From: Morinoia aosen
Taxonomy: Eukaryota > Arthropoda > Malacostraca > Amphipoda > Talitridae
Direction of reading: 5' to 3'
DNA: 64,000 nucleotides
NCBI GenBank assembly: GCA_030386875.1
Contig: CM059569.1
Coordinates: forward strand, 49,267,842-49,331,841
Part shown: positions 34,093 through 45,654 of the stretch, piece by piece
How positions within the stretch are numbered: position 1 is the stretch's first letter
How the letters are laid out: each line of letters begins with the position of its first letter
Position numbers and translations under genes: made by a program
Notes under the pieces: model-generated
What the model saw: the letters and a program-made list of their open reading frames with translations, nothing else
Database searches by the model: none
Told to the model about the DNA's origin: nothing

Positions 34093-35822
34093 TCAGTGTG
34101 CCGGTTTCGGACCGCTGGATCGTAGCTCGAGGAGGCGGTCTTTGCTCATGAACAGGCCGCTCTGACGACACATCGGGCAGTTCTGTCTGTTGAAGAAAGG
34201 TGCACGTTAATACAAATCTACTAGCAGGTTTGGTGAAACAATAAATTATTGAACTCCACTGCCTCGTACTCAGCAGTCAAAGTTACCGATACCCCATAAA
34301 GAAAAATTTAATTTCAAACTTCGAATTGGTCTTAACAACGTATCTCAGCGATAGTATTAAGGCAAGTACTGCTGTCTAAAATAATGGTACATTGGTAAGA
34401 AATATTGTGAACCAAAGAAGAAATGCGGGTATTGCTACTTGCTTATTCTGAGCTGGTAGTTTAAATTCATGAGTCTGTCTAGCTATGAGAAGGTTAATTA
34501 GGGAAAATTTATATGCAATGAAATGTAACGGCCAATCAATGTTCATTTAAAAAAGTGCCAAGGAAGATCACTGAACGGGTAGACTTTCTTCTCGTCAATA
34601 AATTGTTACTCGCTACACGGGCTTCCAGGAAACGTGGGACGATGTGATATTCATGAGCAGGTTATCAAAGAGCATTTCAATTTTTTTTGGACAATTTTCC
34701 AACACAATATTTTGCTCGAATGTTTTTAATTAATCACCGTAACAAAAAGTGTCAGGCGTTTTAGCCAACTCTATATTCCAGCTCCAGATGACGTACGTGG
34801 AAATCTTTCAGTGCTTGAATCCAAGCCCCTCGCTGAGTAACTTTAATTTTCCATCCAGTTTGTTTAAAGCGTAGAAATGAAAAAGAGTTGCTCTGCCATA
34901 ACAAAACGAGCGCAATGCCGCAAGTACTCAACCACAACATAAGACAGAAAAAAGTCACTTACTTTGTTTCAAACCAAGCAGTGATGCAAGGTGTACAGAA
35001 AATGTGGGCGCACTCCGATTGCACGGCGAAGTCACTCGATTCTTCAATAGTGGACAAGCAGATTCCACATGTCTTGGGACCATCATTTTGTGGCAGGAGG
35101 TCTTTGGCGCACACGACGTTGGCGAACTTCTCAGACTGGCCGCACAAGAAGCTCTGTCTTCTTTCCCATGCTTTGAGTAGTCCAATATTTTGCTGGATCG
35201 ATGCGACAGTAGCCTTAATAACTCGAGCATATTTTTGGTTCTGAAAAAAATTTTCCTGAATAAAACTGGTTGAAATGTTGATGTGCTGCCCAAGAACATC
35301 CAATTTCCTGTTCATGTGACGACAGTAGCTGTATTTGGGCAATTCCTTAGCGAGATGTTTTGTCTCCATTTCTTGAGCCATCAATGTCACTCTTAAAGCT
35401 TTTACAAGAACAGCAGATGTTCGAACGCGCAGCAGTTCTGTTGCCTTCTCGATAATAGTTTTCAGTAGTTCAATCATACCAAATATACTGTCCAGCTTGG
35501 GATTTGCACTTAAACAAGTTGCAGGAAGGCAACTTCTCACCCATGGATCTTCACTTGAGTTGCACTCGTCTTCATTGCTTGATTCTTCATTAGAAAATGA
35601 AATGACCGATCCTTGGCTTGGGAGGTCTGAATTGCCGTCGTTGTTGAATTCATTGGAATTACTGGAGTTAGATTCCATTTGCTCGCCAAGCGATGCAGCG
35701 TCACCCACACTCGGGGCGTAGGTGGGAACTCCAGTCCACCATGGAGCAGGGCTAGAATTGGCCTCTGGCTCTGACTGCTCCTGAGGAGCCCGCTGATTTG
35801 ATGTGTTCTGGTGGAAACTCAT
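34093..35822 (-). CDS. RING-finger protein R2, probable E3 ubiquitin ligase (317 aa, two exons)
   Basis: Exon 1 35,822-34,963 (860 nt) and exon 2 34,186-34,093 (94 nt), separated by a 776-bp GT-AG intron. Exon lengths equal those of R1 and R3. The Ser/Asn-rich N-terminus differs from R3 at one of the first 65 residues. The middle (about 66-190) carries some thirty differences from R3 and more from R1. The C-terminal C3HC4 RING is complete (CGIC, then C-A-H-x2-C-x2-C, then CPMC from exon 2). It ends RSSGPKPAH. The frame is intact and the promoter conserved, so the gene is likely expressed. Substrate and pathway unknown. Confidence 0.88.
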
Positions 35823-36062
35823 GATGAATTTTTTAAAAAAAGAAGCAGTCTCAAAGAATATTTTGATGCTTTTAGGGCAAGTTGAACCACTTAGAGCACT
35901 ATTTCAAGCAGACTTCGACAGTCAAATTCAATGTCACTGTAGGTAGATCTCAGTTTATTACAAAAATCACTTCGTGTTTTCAGAAACAACGAACTTCCTT
36001 AACACGAGACACGACTGAGAACCTTTACGAGCACCTTGTGTACAGTGTAGAGCCGCAACTGA

Positions 36063-36165
36063 ACTGAATGGTGATCACAAAATCGTGCCTGCTTATATAC
36101 CCAGCCGAGGCCCCTCCCAACCGGCAGGACGACAGCCTCATCTGACTACCAGGTAGCTCTGTGGT
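36063..36165 (-). promoter_or_regulatory. R2 core promoter
   Basis: On the - strand, TATATAAG with first T at 36,099 and a duplicated TTCAGT initiator with start A at 36,065, spacing 34 bp. The GGGAGGGGCC box and the CAGATGAGGCTGTC phrase upstream match R1 and R3. Confidence 0.85.
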
Positions 36166-37267
36166 CAATGGTCAAGCTCAACTTCGGCTAAACGAATACA
36201 TTACATACGAAACTATGTTCAAGATGTAAAGAAATAATTAAATTTACGTAGCCGTTCCTTCTTGAAAGGACTCGCAAATTTTGCTTCAAGATGTTGAATA
36301 AATATTGTGCTTGTTAGAAATAATTCAAACTAGTTGAAATAGAATATTCATTTGGAAACTGTTAGAAAACATTTACAAGGTTATAAAATTCTGAAGCCAC
36401 GAAAACATAGTTACTTGTTTTAATCAACAAAGAAATTAATGCTCGTCTCATCGCACTTTTATTACGCACACGAATTTCATTTTCTGTTCGTCGTTCAGTT
36501 CGTTTTTTTCGAATATCTTTCGTACTCTCGCCATCGATAGAACGGCTCAAGACATTCTCTTTTTTTCTGTTTGATTGAATTCTTTGAGATGTGAATCATT
36601 CTCGTAATAATATATTTATGATAATTCAGTACTGTTCAATTGTTTGAAAACATGAGAATATGTGATGAGCGTATTACTGATACAGGCTCCAATGCAGGCT
36701 TCAAATTTTCTTGGCGAGAATACTTTAAACGCTAAGGATCTATCCTGAATCTCATACTGTACACAAAATAAACAAAAAACTAAAGTTCATTGCGGAACGT
36801 GAACTGTTGTTCCAATGTCAGGGCATTTCGAATGAATGTGTGTGGTGCTAATACGATGATTTTTGGTTAAATTTATAATGGTGAAAATTTATTTTTAGAC
36901 ACACTGTCTCAGATAATGATAATTTTCATAAAGTTAAAATACTCCAGTCGAAGCATCAATTACCCAATGTATTCATCACCTGCGGGTTGAAGTATGAAGA
37001 CTTAAAAGCATAATCAAAAACATGGAAGCCTTTTTTTAGTTTAATTGAAGGCACTCGAAAGCAAATAATTGGTGTTGGCTTCTCAACTTAAATAAGATCA
37101 ACTCATTTAGCAAGCGTTTATTTTTATGGGCGCAAGCAGTTCACACACGCTGAAGCCAATTAATGTTCCGATAAAAACTTCAGCCATCAGCAAAACTACT
37201 TAATTTTCCAATGACATGATATTCCTGATACCTCAGTTAGGACTACGAATTTTAGCTCTAGTTTCAG
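36166..37267 (-). other. R2 upstream flank
   Basis: The part up to about 36,720 is shared with R1, and the part up to about 36,600 with R3. The segment about 36,580-37,267 is missing from R3, where 'gttgaattc' runs straight toward block A. No gene seen. Confidence 0.6.
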
Positions 37268-38956
37268 AACAACAATAAGGTACGTATCAAAAGTGGCGCA
37301 GGTGCATGTTTGGAGAATTTAGGCGTGGGAAAGATGACCATCGGACGCAGTGAAGGATCGCGCAAAGCCCCAAAATGACCGCCTGGCCGCGACTGGCGCG
37401 TGCGATTGAGGCGAAAGGAACACACTTCTGCTCCCTGGATCACACCGACTGCACCGCACACATCGCGATGTGCAGCACATCACACCATCATTACACCAGC
37501 TCGTAAAGTATCCCATTTGCTACAGCACACGCACATCAGTTTGCACAGACCTTATGCATAACACATTCCACAAAACTCACACAACAAAATACGAATGATT
37601 TCAGCGCTCAAAGTTGCACGCAATGCAGCGCAATCCCACAAAACTCATCGAATTTTTGGTGTGACTTGGTGACTTAGTGAGAGCTTGTGTGTAGTTTGTA
37701 TTGACTACAAAACGCGGTACTGCGAGAGAAATGATGAGCGACTTGCGCTCTATTTTTCTTGCTTTACCAATGATTTGTTCAACCGAAACATTAGGGCATC
37801 GTCTCAGGTATTGTGCCTCTTTTCCTAATATTTAGATCCAAATCGCATTACGTCGTTTGTAATTCTGTTTGAAAAACGGCTTCACGCAGATAAAGGCGTT
37901 GAGTGTCGGTTAACGACCAAAAAACAACAGGGCGAATGCGTTGGGAATTTTTTGCCGAGGCCGTGGCTTAGTTTCAAATTTACTTGAGATAATTCAGTGA
38001 TTCATATCTCTTGAGAGAAATTTCAAACAAACCGCTAAAGTGCGAGCACAAGTAATTCACCGCCTGGCATGAGATTTGCTCGGGTGTTCTGGGGAATTTG
38101 GTTTCTGTTTAATTTAGCAGATAAGAAACTTCAAATGTTTAAAAAATCGCCATGAGACTCTCACGCACATTCCAGTGAGTGACATACCGAATAATTATAT
38201 ATTCGGCAATGTTGGATAAGCTGCTCTGCATGCTCTTAATGAAACATAATAATTAATGTCTGTTTAATCAATTTCAATTTCGTGGGTGTAATCTAATACG
38301 TAACTCCACCTGTTCACAAAGCTCGTATGAGGCTCACAGGCGCTCACACCAACATGACCTTGTCCTTGTTTTCGTTCGGAGGCGAGTGACGCGCTGTACT
38401 ATTTTATGGTCGGAAAATTTTTGAAGAGCTGCCTTGCCTGCTCTCATTGAAACTCAATATATTTATGTCAAACAATTTTATTCAAGAATAGGACAACACG
38501 TTTCCAAATAGTATAATGCGTTGAATACAAAAAAAATACGCGCTGAGTACCGAACGTTTGAGGGAATATTTGCTTGTGTGCAGCCTCGGCCCGTGGCTGT
38601 GGTGCGCATCGTCTGCCGCGTCCATGTTTGGTTCTACTGGAACTTTGGACTCTCGTCGCAGTCCCAATGCCTGTTTACTATTCTTTAGTTCCAGATGCGA
38701 TTTGGACGTTTTTACGTCACTTTGAATTATGATTATACGCAGGTGGAAGCTTTGCGTGTGCTGGGGAACGAGCAAAAAACAAAGACCAGCAAAAAACAAA
38801 GGGCGAGCCCATCGGGAAGATTTTGTCACGGTTTAGCTTCAAATTTACTAAAGACAATCCGTTGATTATTATCTTCCGAGAGGAGCTTGTCTCCAGCTGC
38901 TGAAATACGAGTACAGGCTCACCGCCTCACGTCTGGTTTGTTCTCTCGGCCTGCTA
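37268..38956 (-). repeat. Cassette block A, copy 2 (R2)
   Basis: Reversed and longer version of 9,494-10,700, parallel to 45,655-47,326. Both conserved ends are present: the GC-rich CACATCGCGATGTGTGCGG region and the GGCCGAGAGAAC end next to the minisatellite. No frame is conserved across the three copies. Confidence 0.8.
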
Positions 38957-39240
38957 TGTTGACGTGGTGCACGTGGTTGTCTACGTGGTGCACGTGGTTG
39001 TCTACGTGTTGCACGTGGTTGACTACGTGGTGTACGTGGTAGTCTACGTGGTGCACGTGGTTGTTAACGTGGTGTACGTGGTAGTCTACGTGGTGCACGT
39101 GGTTGTCTACGTGGTGCACGTGGTTGTGTACGTGGTGCACGTGGTTTTCTGCATGGTGCATGTGGTTGTCTACGTGGTGCACGTGGTTGTCTACGTGGTG
39201 CATGGGGTTGTCTACGTATGCACGTGGTGTACGTGGTTAT
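38957..39240 (-). repeat. R2 21-bp minisatellite with CACGTG boxes (short allele)
   Basis: About 13 units of the 21-bp repeat (gtctacgtggtgcacgtggt phase). The last unit (from about 39,211) has a longer form containing 'gcacgtggtgtacgtgg', the same composite that is expanded to about a dozen 30-bp units in R3. This is the shortest of the three arrays. Confidence 0.9.
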
Positions 39241-39268
39241 CAGTGCTGATTTCATCGCTAATGAAGCT

Positions 39269-39295
39269 TGAATTATTATTATTATTATTATTATA

Positions 39296-39360
<65 letters not shown>

Positions 39361-39735
39361 AGAAAGTTTTAGCCTCCCTTAACCACGACAAAGATGTTCT
39401 AAGAGAGGAAAGAGTAAGGCACCATTTAGTATGGAGTTGAGGGAACGCGGAATCTATGCACAAGGTGCTCAGAAACAGTAAGCTAGGAAAGAAGTTCATG
39501 AAACAAGAAAAAAGTTGAAGGAGAAAGTAGTAGGTGCTGAAAAGCAGGGCAGCTGTGAACCAAAAAACGATGGTCCGTAACAAAACAAAAACCTATTTTA
39601 TCAAAACAAAAAGGAAGCCTACCTAACCTCTAGCTCAGTCCCTCACGTGGTTCCCCTGGGAGCGCTGATTCCCATAGATACAATAGTTGTATCCCTCTGA
39701 GGGGAATGAAGCATGAGACAACAAAATAAATTTGT
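39269..39735 (-). mobile_element. Retroposon fragment with (AAT)n tail, only in R2
   Basis: On the - strand a body containing 'ttccgcgttccctcaactc' ends near 39,360 and is followed by about 88 bp of nearly pure AAT repeats. R3 lacks the whole segment: 'aatgaagtt...ctatgaaaaa' is almost continuous there. A related fragment lies at 51,490-51,765. This is probably the 3' end of a non-LTR element or SINE. Confidence 0.6.
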
Positions 39736-39739
39736 GTTG

Positions 39740-40190
39740 AGAGTCCTATGAAAAAATCCTGTAAAATTCTACGATCATTCATATCTTGATGTCCCAATTG
39801 TCCCCCATGAACACACCACTGACCAGCGCCTGATATTGTAGATTATAACAGTGAATCTCGTGTACGCAAAAACTGCTCTTTCAGTTCCGTACTAGGTACT
39901 CCTTAGGTGCCCATTCTCTTCTCGTATCCCGATTTAAGGAAGTCATGTCCGTCTACTTCGCACACCAACACAGATGGCGCCTTCATTTATAGCGTTCGTA
40001 CCACAAAATCGCTCGTCACATCTCCTCCCAACCTTCAGCACATTATTCCTAACATTTGTTGCTCTCGTGCCCACACGAGAAGCCTGTACCCGGCGCACAT
40101 TTGCTGCCGCGCTCACCGCAGCGGTACAGAGCTGTTGCGACCTATGCCGTGCCCCGCAGACCTCCGCTCAGCCCTTGCATGCTGAAGTCA
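39740..40190 (+). repeat. R2 copy of the segment beyond the minisatellite, single 82-bp unit
   Basis: Matches 48,150-49,840 of R3 (shared 'cctatgaaaaa', 'ttccgtactaggtactcct', 'ctcgtgccc'). It contains exactly one 82-bp unit, 40,066-40,147, followed by CGTGCCCCGCAGACCT as in R3. It therefore shows the state before the R3 expansion. Confidence 0.85.
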
Positions 40191-40570
40191 CATGCAAACG
40201 TATACGTGTAACGAGGGAACTATATAGTGGTCTGGAAGATTATAACTCAGTAGCTGAACTTCACATTTGTTCCTCAAAAACTGTCGGAAGGATTAATTTT
40301 TGGGATAACCTTGATATTACCAGAAATGTGATGTGACGTTAGCAGTTTTAAATTGCAAACTTTTTACATACATTTACTTCATATTTTTTTTATCTTCCGA
40401 CACCTCAAAGACTACTTGCGCTTCAGTCATTTTTGAAGAGGAGAGTATGCCGTTCTCATAACCAAAATGAAAATCACTTCATAGCGCTATTAATTATTGG
40501 TCAGGTATTGTTATTCTAACAACAAATAATCGAACTATCATTTTTATATTCAATTCACAGAATTTCGCTG
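40191..40570. other. Spacer between cassettes R2 and R3
   Basis: AT-rich and without a recognisable gene or repeat. It ends where the R3 tail begins (actccagtaactgatgcgtc). Confidence 0.45.
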
Positions 40571-41668
40571 TCACATGGGACTCCAGTAACTGATGCGTCA
40601 GTTTATTCTAAAATGTGACCCAGATGGAAAAAAAATCACTCCATTCAGTGAAATGGGGAAATGCATTTCCTGAATGAATAAAATTATATGCTTAGCAAAT
40701 TCTGTTTTAGCAACGCAGTTTAGGTCTCAATAATTGTTCTCCTTTTTTTAGGCCTTCGTGCATTTCTTCTTGAGGGCGTATGCAAAATACAACGATCTAT
40801 TTTCCATCCTATGAATAATTTCTTCTGAATCTTCGTCTAATAAACCAATTTTCAGAATGAAAAATCGTCTTTTGCATTCGTTTTTATATTTTTTCTAGAT
40901 ATTTTCAGCTAACATTTGAAGGCCAATAGAACGTTTGAAAATTAAATATAGAATCTGAGACACGACTATTTTACGTCAATATAGCGATGACTATGATGCA
41001 GCATCTTGGATACCGCATACTGAATTGTTTTCCAGACACAAAAATCACATATCAAAGCGCTTTCCTGGCGCCGAGATCGCTTCATACTTTCAAGGTGTTT
41101 TCCTGGCGCTGCGGTCGCAAAGCGAGACGTATGTACTTTATTGTCTCCTGTGTTTATTATAACATGTCCATTACAGCTGAACGCTCGTATATCAGTATAA
41201 GTGAGCACTAGTACGAGAGTGTACTCAACAATGCGTCACTGAAGGATTATGTTTTCTTAGTTATTGATGTTTATATGTATTGTAAAAATCAGATAAACTC
41301 AGCGAAGGGAACGTATTTTATTGCGTTTTTCTCTCGATCGTTTGTTTCCACTGACGTAGGTATTAAGAAAACCATGCGTGAATATCAACTGAGGATCTTA
41401 ATGTTAAGACATATGAATGGATTTTTTCGCGCTGTTCTGCCAATCATTTGTTTCGACTATTGTCATAGGTATTACTGAAACCCTGTGTTAATATCAACTA
41501 ATGGTCTCAATGTGAAGTTATTTGAACGCATTTTTGAGGGCTTTTCTCTCAATTATTTGTCTCGACAAATGACATGGGTATTACGATACTCATGTGTGAA
41601 TATCAACTAAGGACCGTCATGTAAGGATATTTTAAGCCCAACGTTGTCTATTTCATGTGTAAACTTTA
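40571..41668 (-). repeat. R3 cassette 3' tail
   Basis: Reverse copy of the R1/R2 tails but cut before the DPYQQK frame. Carries three units of the 109-bp tandem repeat (anchor aatatcaact at 41,381, 41,490 and 41,599). Retains the empty Helitron site at about 41,170. Confidence 0.75.
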
Positions 41669-41810
41669 TTATAAATAAACTGTTTGTTTTTTTCTTCTTC
41701 CACCCAACTCCCGGCTCCAACGTTCCGGTTCCGGGCCGCCGGATAGCGGCTCGAGGAGGCGTTCTTTGCTCATCCTCACGCCGCGGTGGCGGACCGTCGG
41801 CCAGTTTTGC
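41669..41810 (-). CDS. Alternative terminal exon of R3 (RING-disrupting)
   Basis: Acceptor CTTTTTCAACAG, then Q-N-W-P-T-V-R-H-R and the conserved GVRMSKERLLEPLSGGPEPE. A small indel in the lysine-rich tail brings the stop forward, so the coding part is 142 nt, against 184 nt in R1 and R2 (333 aa in total). Both zinc ligands supplied by exon 2 are missing here too. Confidence 0.48.
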
Positions 41811-42479
41811 CTGTTGAAAAAGACGCACGTTAATACAAATACATGTGAAGCTTTGAGGAAACAGTCGCGTGATGGGGTCAACTCACTTTAACTTTGCAAA
41901 TGTGATGGGAGAAAAGTAGCATAATTTAAATTTTACTGAAATCCAATGCTTGTTTCAATGTATGTAGATATAAGGATTATACAAATGCAGTGTTTCCACA
42001 AATTTTCTGTGCCTTACTCGTCATTACATGTTTTTCATCGTCATTAATACATTTTTCTTAACAATGACGAGATAGTAAACGATATTTCCTACGAAATTAA
42101 AACAAAGCTATTGATCAAACAGTGAGAATGTCATTTCCAGAATTTACATCAACAACAAAACTCACTGAGCTAATTTCTGAGAACACGAAACGAGAGCAAT
42201 GAAGAAAATACCATTATCTGCCATAATCTGGTTGAGCCTCGATTGAAAGCACAAACTCGGAGTCTTCTGCCATTCTGCCATGATGATGCTTCTGCCATTC
42301 TGATGCTACAGCTGAAAACTACTTTTGTTGATACTATACGTTATCTATTAAACAAATCTGTACGTAGACCTGGCACTGATGCTTTAGACATCTTCATGTA
42401 TACAATCAAAGATATCGTAATTTATACTGGCTTCAGCAGTATACCAAATTTATGTATTTTATTTGCAGTTTTATATTCT

Positions 42480-42790
42480 CGTCATTTAGATAACCATGAA
42501 GGAATTACCCACACCGCACCAGAACTTTGTTGAGGAATTACCCACGCTAACCTGATATTTATGGAGGATTCAGGCATCCACAGCCAGATGTTCAAAAAGG
42601 ATTTACGCATATTGTATGTCTTTCTACAGAATCAAAACATGCTGCACCAGATATTTGTAAAAAATTTACCCGTACTGTTCGAGATAACTTTAAAGGATTT
42701 ATATGCCTGTCATCGATAATAACGTAAGATTTGACAATGCCGTACCAGATACTCCTATAGAGGATTTACAAACACTGCGATAGAGTTGGC
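42480..42790 (-). repeat. Degenerate 50-60-bp repeat between R3 terminal exons
   Basis: Counterpart of 33,480-33,790, with the same phrases (aattacccac, ggaggatt, tttacgcatattg) and similar spacing. No gene. Confidence 0.65.
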
Positions 42791-43153
42791 CTGCATGAGT
42801 TTCTAGTTCAGCCGTCACATGGGCACAGTTGGCGCAGACTCCGTATGATGTTAGTTCTAATCAGCTCTAATATTTTCATTAAAAAAATCATTCATCACTT
42901 AAATTAAACGGAAATTATTTATACACGAATTAAATTCTACACAAATCATTGAAACACAAATTAAATTATTCATAAGTTATTCATACACAAATTAAAACAC
43001 TCCCCCAAAAAATAACTCTAGATACTTGCTCTAAGACCTCAGGGGTTAAAATCTCTAACGTGAAAATAAATTCTGGCTAAAATTCTCGACCATTTCAATC
43101 TTCAGATATTCAATATTCATCTGTCCCCCGCATCCCTCACCCAACTCACGGCT

Positions 43154-44880
43154 TCAGTGTGCCGGCTTCGGACGGCAGGATCGTAGCGCTAGGAGAAGGT
43201 TTTTGCGGATAAACACGCCGCTCTGACGACACATCGGACAGTTCTGTCTGTTGAAGAAAGGTGCACGTTAATACAAATATACTCGCAGAATTGGAGAAAG
43301 TTAATTATTGAAAATTTATATACAATAAAATGTTGCAGCCAAACAAAGTCTATTAGAAAAATGTGTCAAAAAAATCAGGCATTAGGAAGACTTTCTTCTC
43401 GTCAATAATTTGTTGCTCGCTACACGTGTTTCCAAAAAATGTGGGACGAATGTGATATTCAAGAGCAGATCAACAAACAACATTTCAATTGCTTTTTTGG
43501 ACAATTTTCTTGCACAATTTTATGCTGAAATGCTTTTAATTAATCTCAAATGCTTTTAATAAAGCGTGTCAGGCAATTTAGCCAGATTATGTTCCAGCTT
43601 CGGATGACGTCGAAATTCTCCAGTGCGTGAATTTAAGCCCCACTCGGAGTAGCATTTTTTTCTTACCACTTTGTTCAAAGTGTAGAAATGAACCCGAGTT
43701 ATTCTGCCATAACAACACGAGCGTAATGTCGCAAGTACCCAACTACAACATGTGCTCAACAAATGGTGATGTGAGGTCTGAATAAAATGAGTTTCATCAT
43801 CAGTCGCCAAATAAATAAGCAATTTAACCAGACAAGTGAGTGATTAACGTTTACTATAAACTTATATCAACATTACGTTAATGCTATAATGTTCGTTCGC
43901 AAACTTTTTACAGTGTTGAGTAACGTTTAGCAAAAAACATAACTCATCTAGTGTGCTGTATTTTAAAGTGATTTTTTAGCAAAATGTGTCGATAGGAAAT
44001 ACAGAAAAAAAGGCACTTACTTTGTTTCAAACCAAGCAGTGATGCAAGATGTGCAGAAAATATGACGACAATCAGATTGCACGGCGAAGTCACTCGATTC
44101 TTCAATAGTGGACAAGCAGATCCCGCATGTCGTGGGACCATCATTTTGTGGCAGGAGGTCTTTGGCGCACACGACGTTGGCGAACTTCTCAGACTGACCG
44201 CACAAGAAGTTTTGTCTTCTTTCCCATGCTTTGAGTAGTCCAATATTTTGCTGGATTGATGCGACAGTAGCCTTAATAACTAGTGCATATTTTTGGTTCT
44301 GAAAAACATTTTCTTGTATAAAACTGGTTGAAATGTTAATGTGCTGCCCAAGAAGATCCAATTTCTTCTTCATATGATGACAATAGCTGTATTTGGGCAA
44401 TTCCTTAGCGAGCTGTTTTATTTCCATTTCTTGAGCGTTCAATGCTGCTTTTAGTCTGTTTACAAGAACAGCAGATGTTCGAACCCGCAGCATTCCTGTT
44501 GACTTCTCGATAATAGTTTTAAATAGTTCAATCATACCAAATTTATTTACCAGCTTGAAATTTGCGCTAAAACAGAAATCAGGAAGGCAACTTATCACGC
44601 AAGAATCTTCATTTGAGTTGCACTCGTCTTCATGGTTTGATTTTTCATTAGAAAATGAACTGACCGATCCTTGGCTAGGGAGGTTTGAATTGCCGTCGTT
44701 GTTGAATTCGTTGGAATTACTGGAGTTAGATTCCATTTGCTCGCCAAGCGATGCAGCGTCACCCACACTCGGGGCGTAGGTGGGAACTCCAGTCCACCAT
44801 GGAGCAGGGCTAGAATTGGCCTCTGGCTCTGACTGCTCCTGAGGAGCCCGCTGATTTGATGTGTTCTCGTGGAAACTCAT
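43154..44880 (-). CDS. RING-finger protein R3, probable E3 ubiquitin ligase (317 aa, two exons)
   Basis: Exon 1 44,880-44,021 (860 nt) and exon 2 43,247-43,154 (94 nt) around a 773-bp GT-AG intron. ATG at 44,880 is the start shared with R1 and R2; the frame is open upstream to a GTG at 44,994, but that lies in the conserved 5' UTR and is not used. The Ser/Asn/Glu-rich N-terminus is followed by a helical middle and a complete C3HC4 RING (CGIC, C-R-H-x2-C-x2-C, CPMC). The end is the most changed of the three (IRKNLLLALRSCRP) but the frame holds. Likely a ubiquitin ligase of unknown target. Confidence 0.87.
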
Positions 44881-45117
44881 GGCGAAGGTTTTAAAATGAA
44901 ACAGTCCCAAAGAAAATGTTAATGCTCTAAAGACAGGTTGTATCACTTCAATGCACTGTTTCAAGCCGACTTCGACAGTCAAATTCAATGTCACTGTGCG
45001 TAGATCTCAGTTTCTCACAAAATTCACCGCGTTTTAAGAAACAACGAACTTTCTTAACACGAGACGCGACTGAGAACCTTTACGAGCACTTTGTGTACAG
45101 TGTAGAGCCGCAACTGA

Positions 45118-45220
45118 ACTGAATGGTGATCACAAAATCGTGCCTGCTTATATACCCAGCCGAGGCCCCTCCCAACCGGCAGGACGACAGCCTCATCTGA
45201 CTACCTGGTAGCTCTGTGGT
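45118..45220 (-). promoter_or_regulatory. R3 core promoter
   Basis: TATATAAG with first T at 45,154 and initiator TTCAGT with start A at 45,120, again 34 bp apart. The upstream GC box is nearly identical to that of R2. Confidence 0.85.
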
Positions 45221-45654
45221 CAACGGTCACGCTTAACTTCGGCTAAACGTATGCATTACAAACGAAACTGTGTTCATGGTATAAAAAAATGATTAAATTC
45301 ATGTAACCTTTCCTCCGTGAAAGTATTCGCAAATTCCCATCGAGATGTCGAATAAATATTTTGCTTTTTAGAAATAATTTAAAATAGTTGACATAGAATA
45401 TTCATTTCGAAACTGGCAGGAAAGATAAAAAGTTTTGAAATTCAGGAACTCCAAAAACTTTGGAGCTTGTTTTTAATCCACAAAGAAATTAATGCTCGTC
45501 TCATCGAACGTACATTATGCACTCGAATTTCATTTTTTGTTCGTTGTTCAGTTCGTTTTCTCGAATATCTATCGCTCTCTCACCATCGATAAAACGGCCC
45601 ATGACGTTCTCTTTTTTTTTCTATTTGGTTGAATTCTAAAACGCGAATGAGGCC
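45221..45654 (-). other. R3 upstream flank (shortened)
   Basis: Matches R2 36,170-36,580 and then joins block A directly. About 0.7 kb present in R2 is absent. Confidence 0.6.

Noticed and set aside
17836-44880. RING genes as integrated viral genes
   Set aside because: Viral RING proteins exist, but these have a spliced structure, host-type promoters and no neighbouring viral genes. Nothing in the window supports a viral origin.
44881-44994. N-terminal extension of RING protein R3
   Set aside because: The upstream start is a GTG inside the conserved 5' UTR. R1 and R2 start at the ATG corresponding to 44,880.
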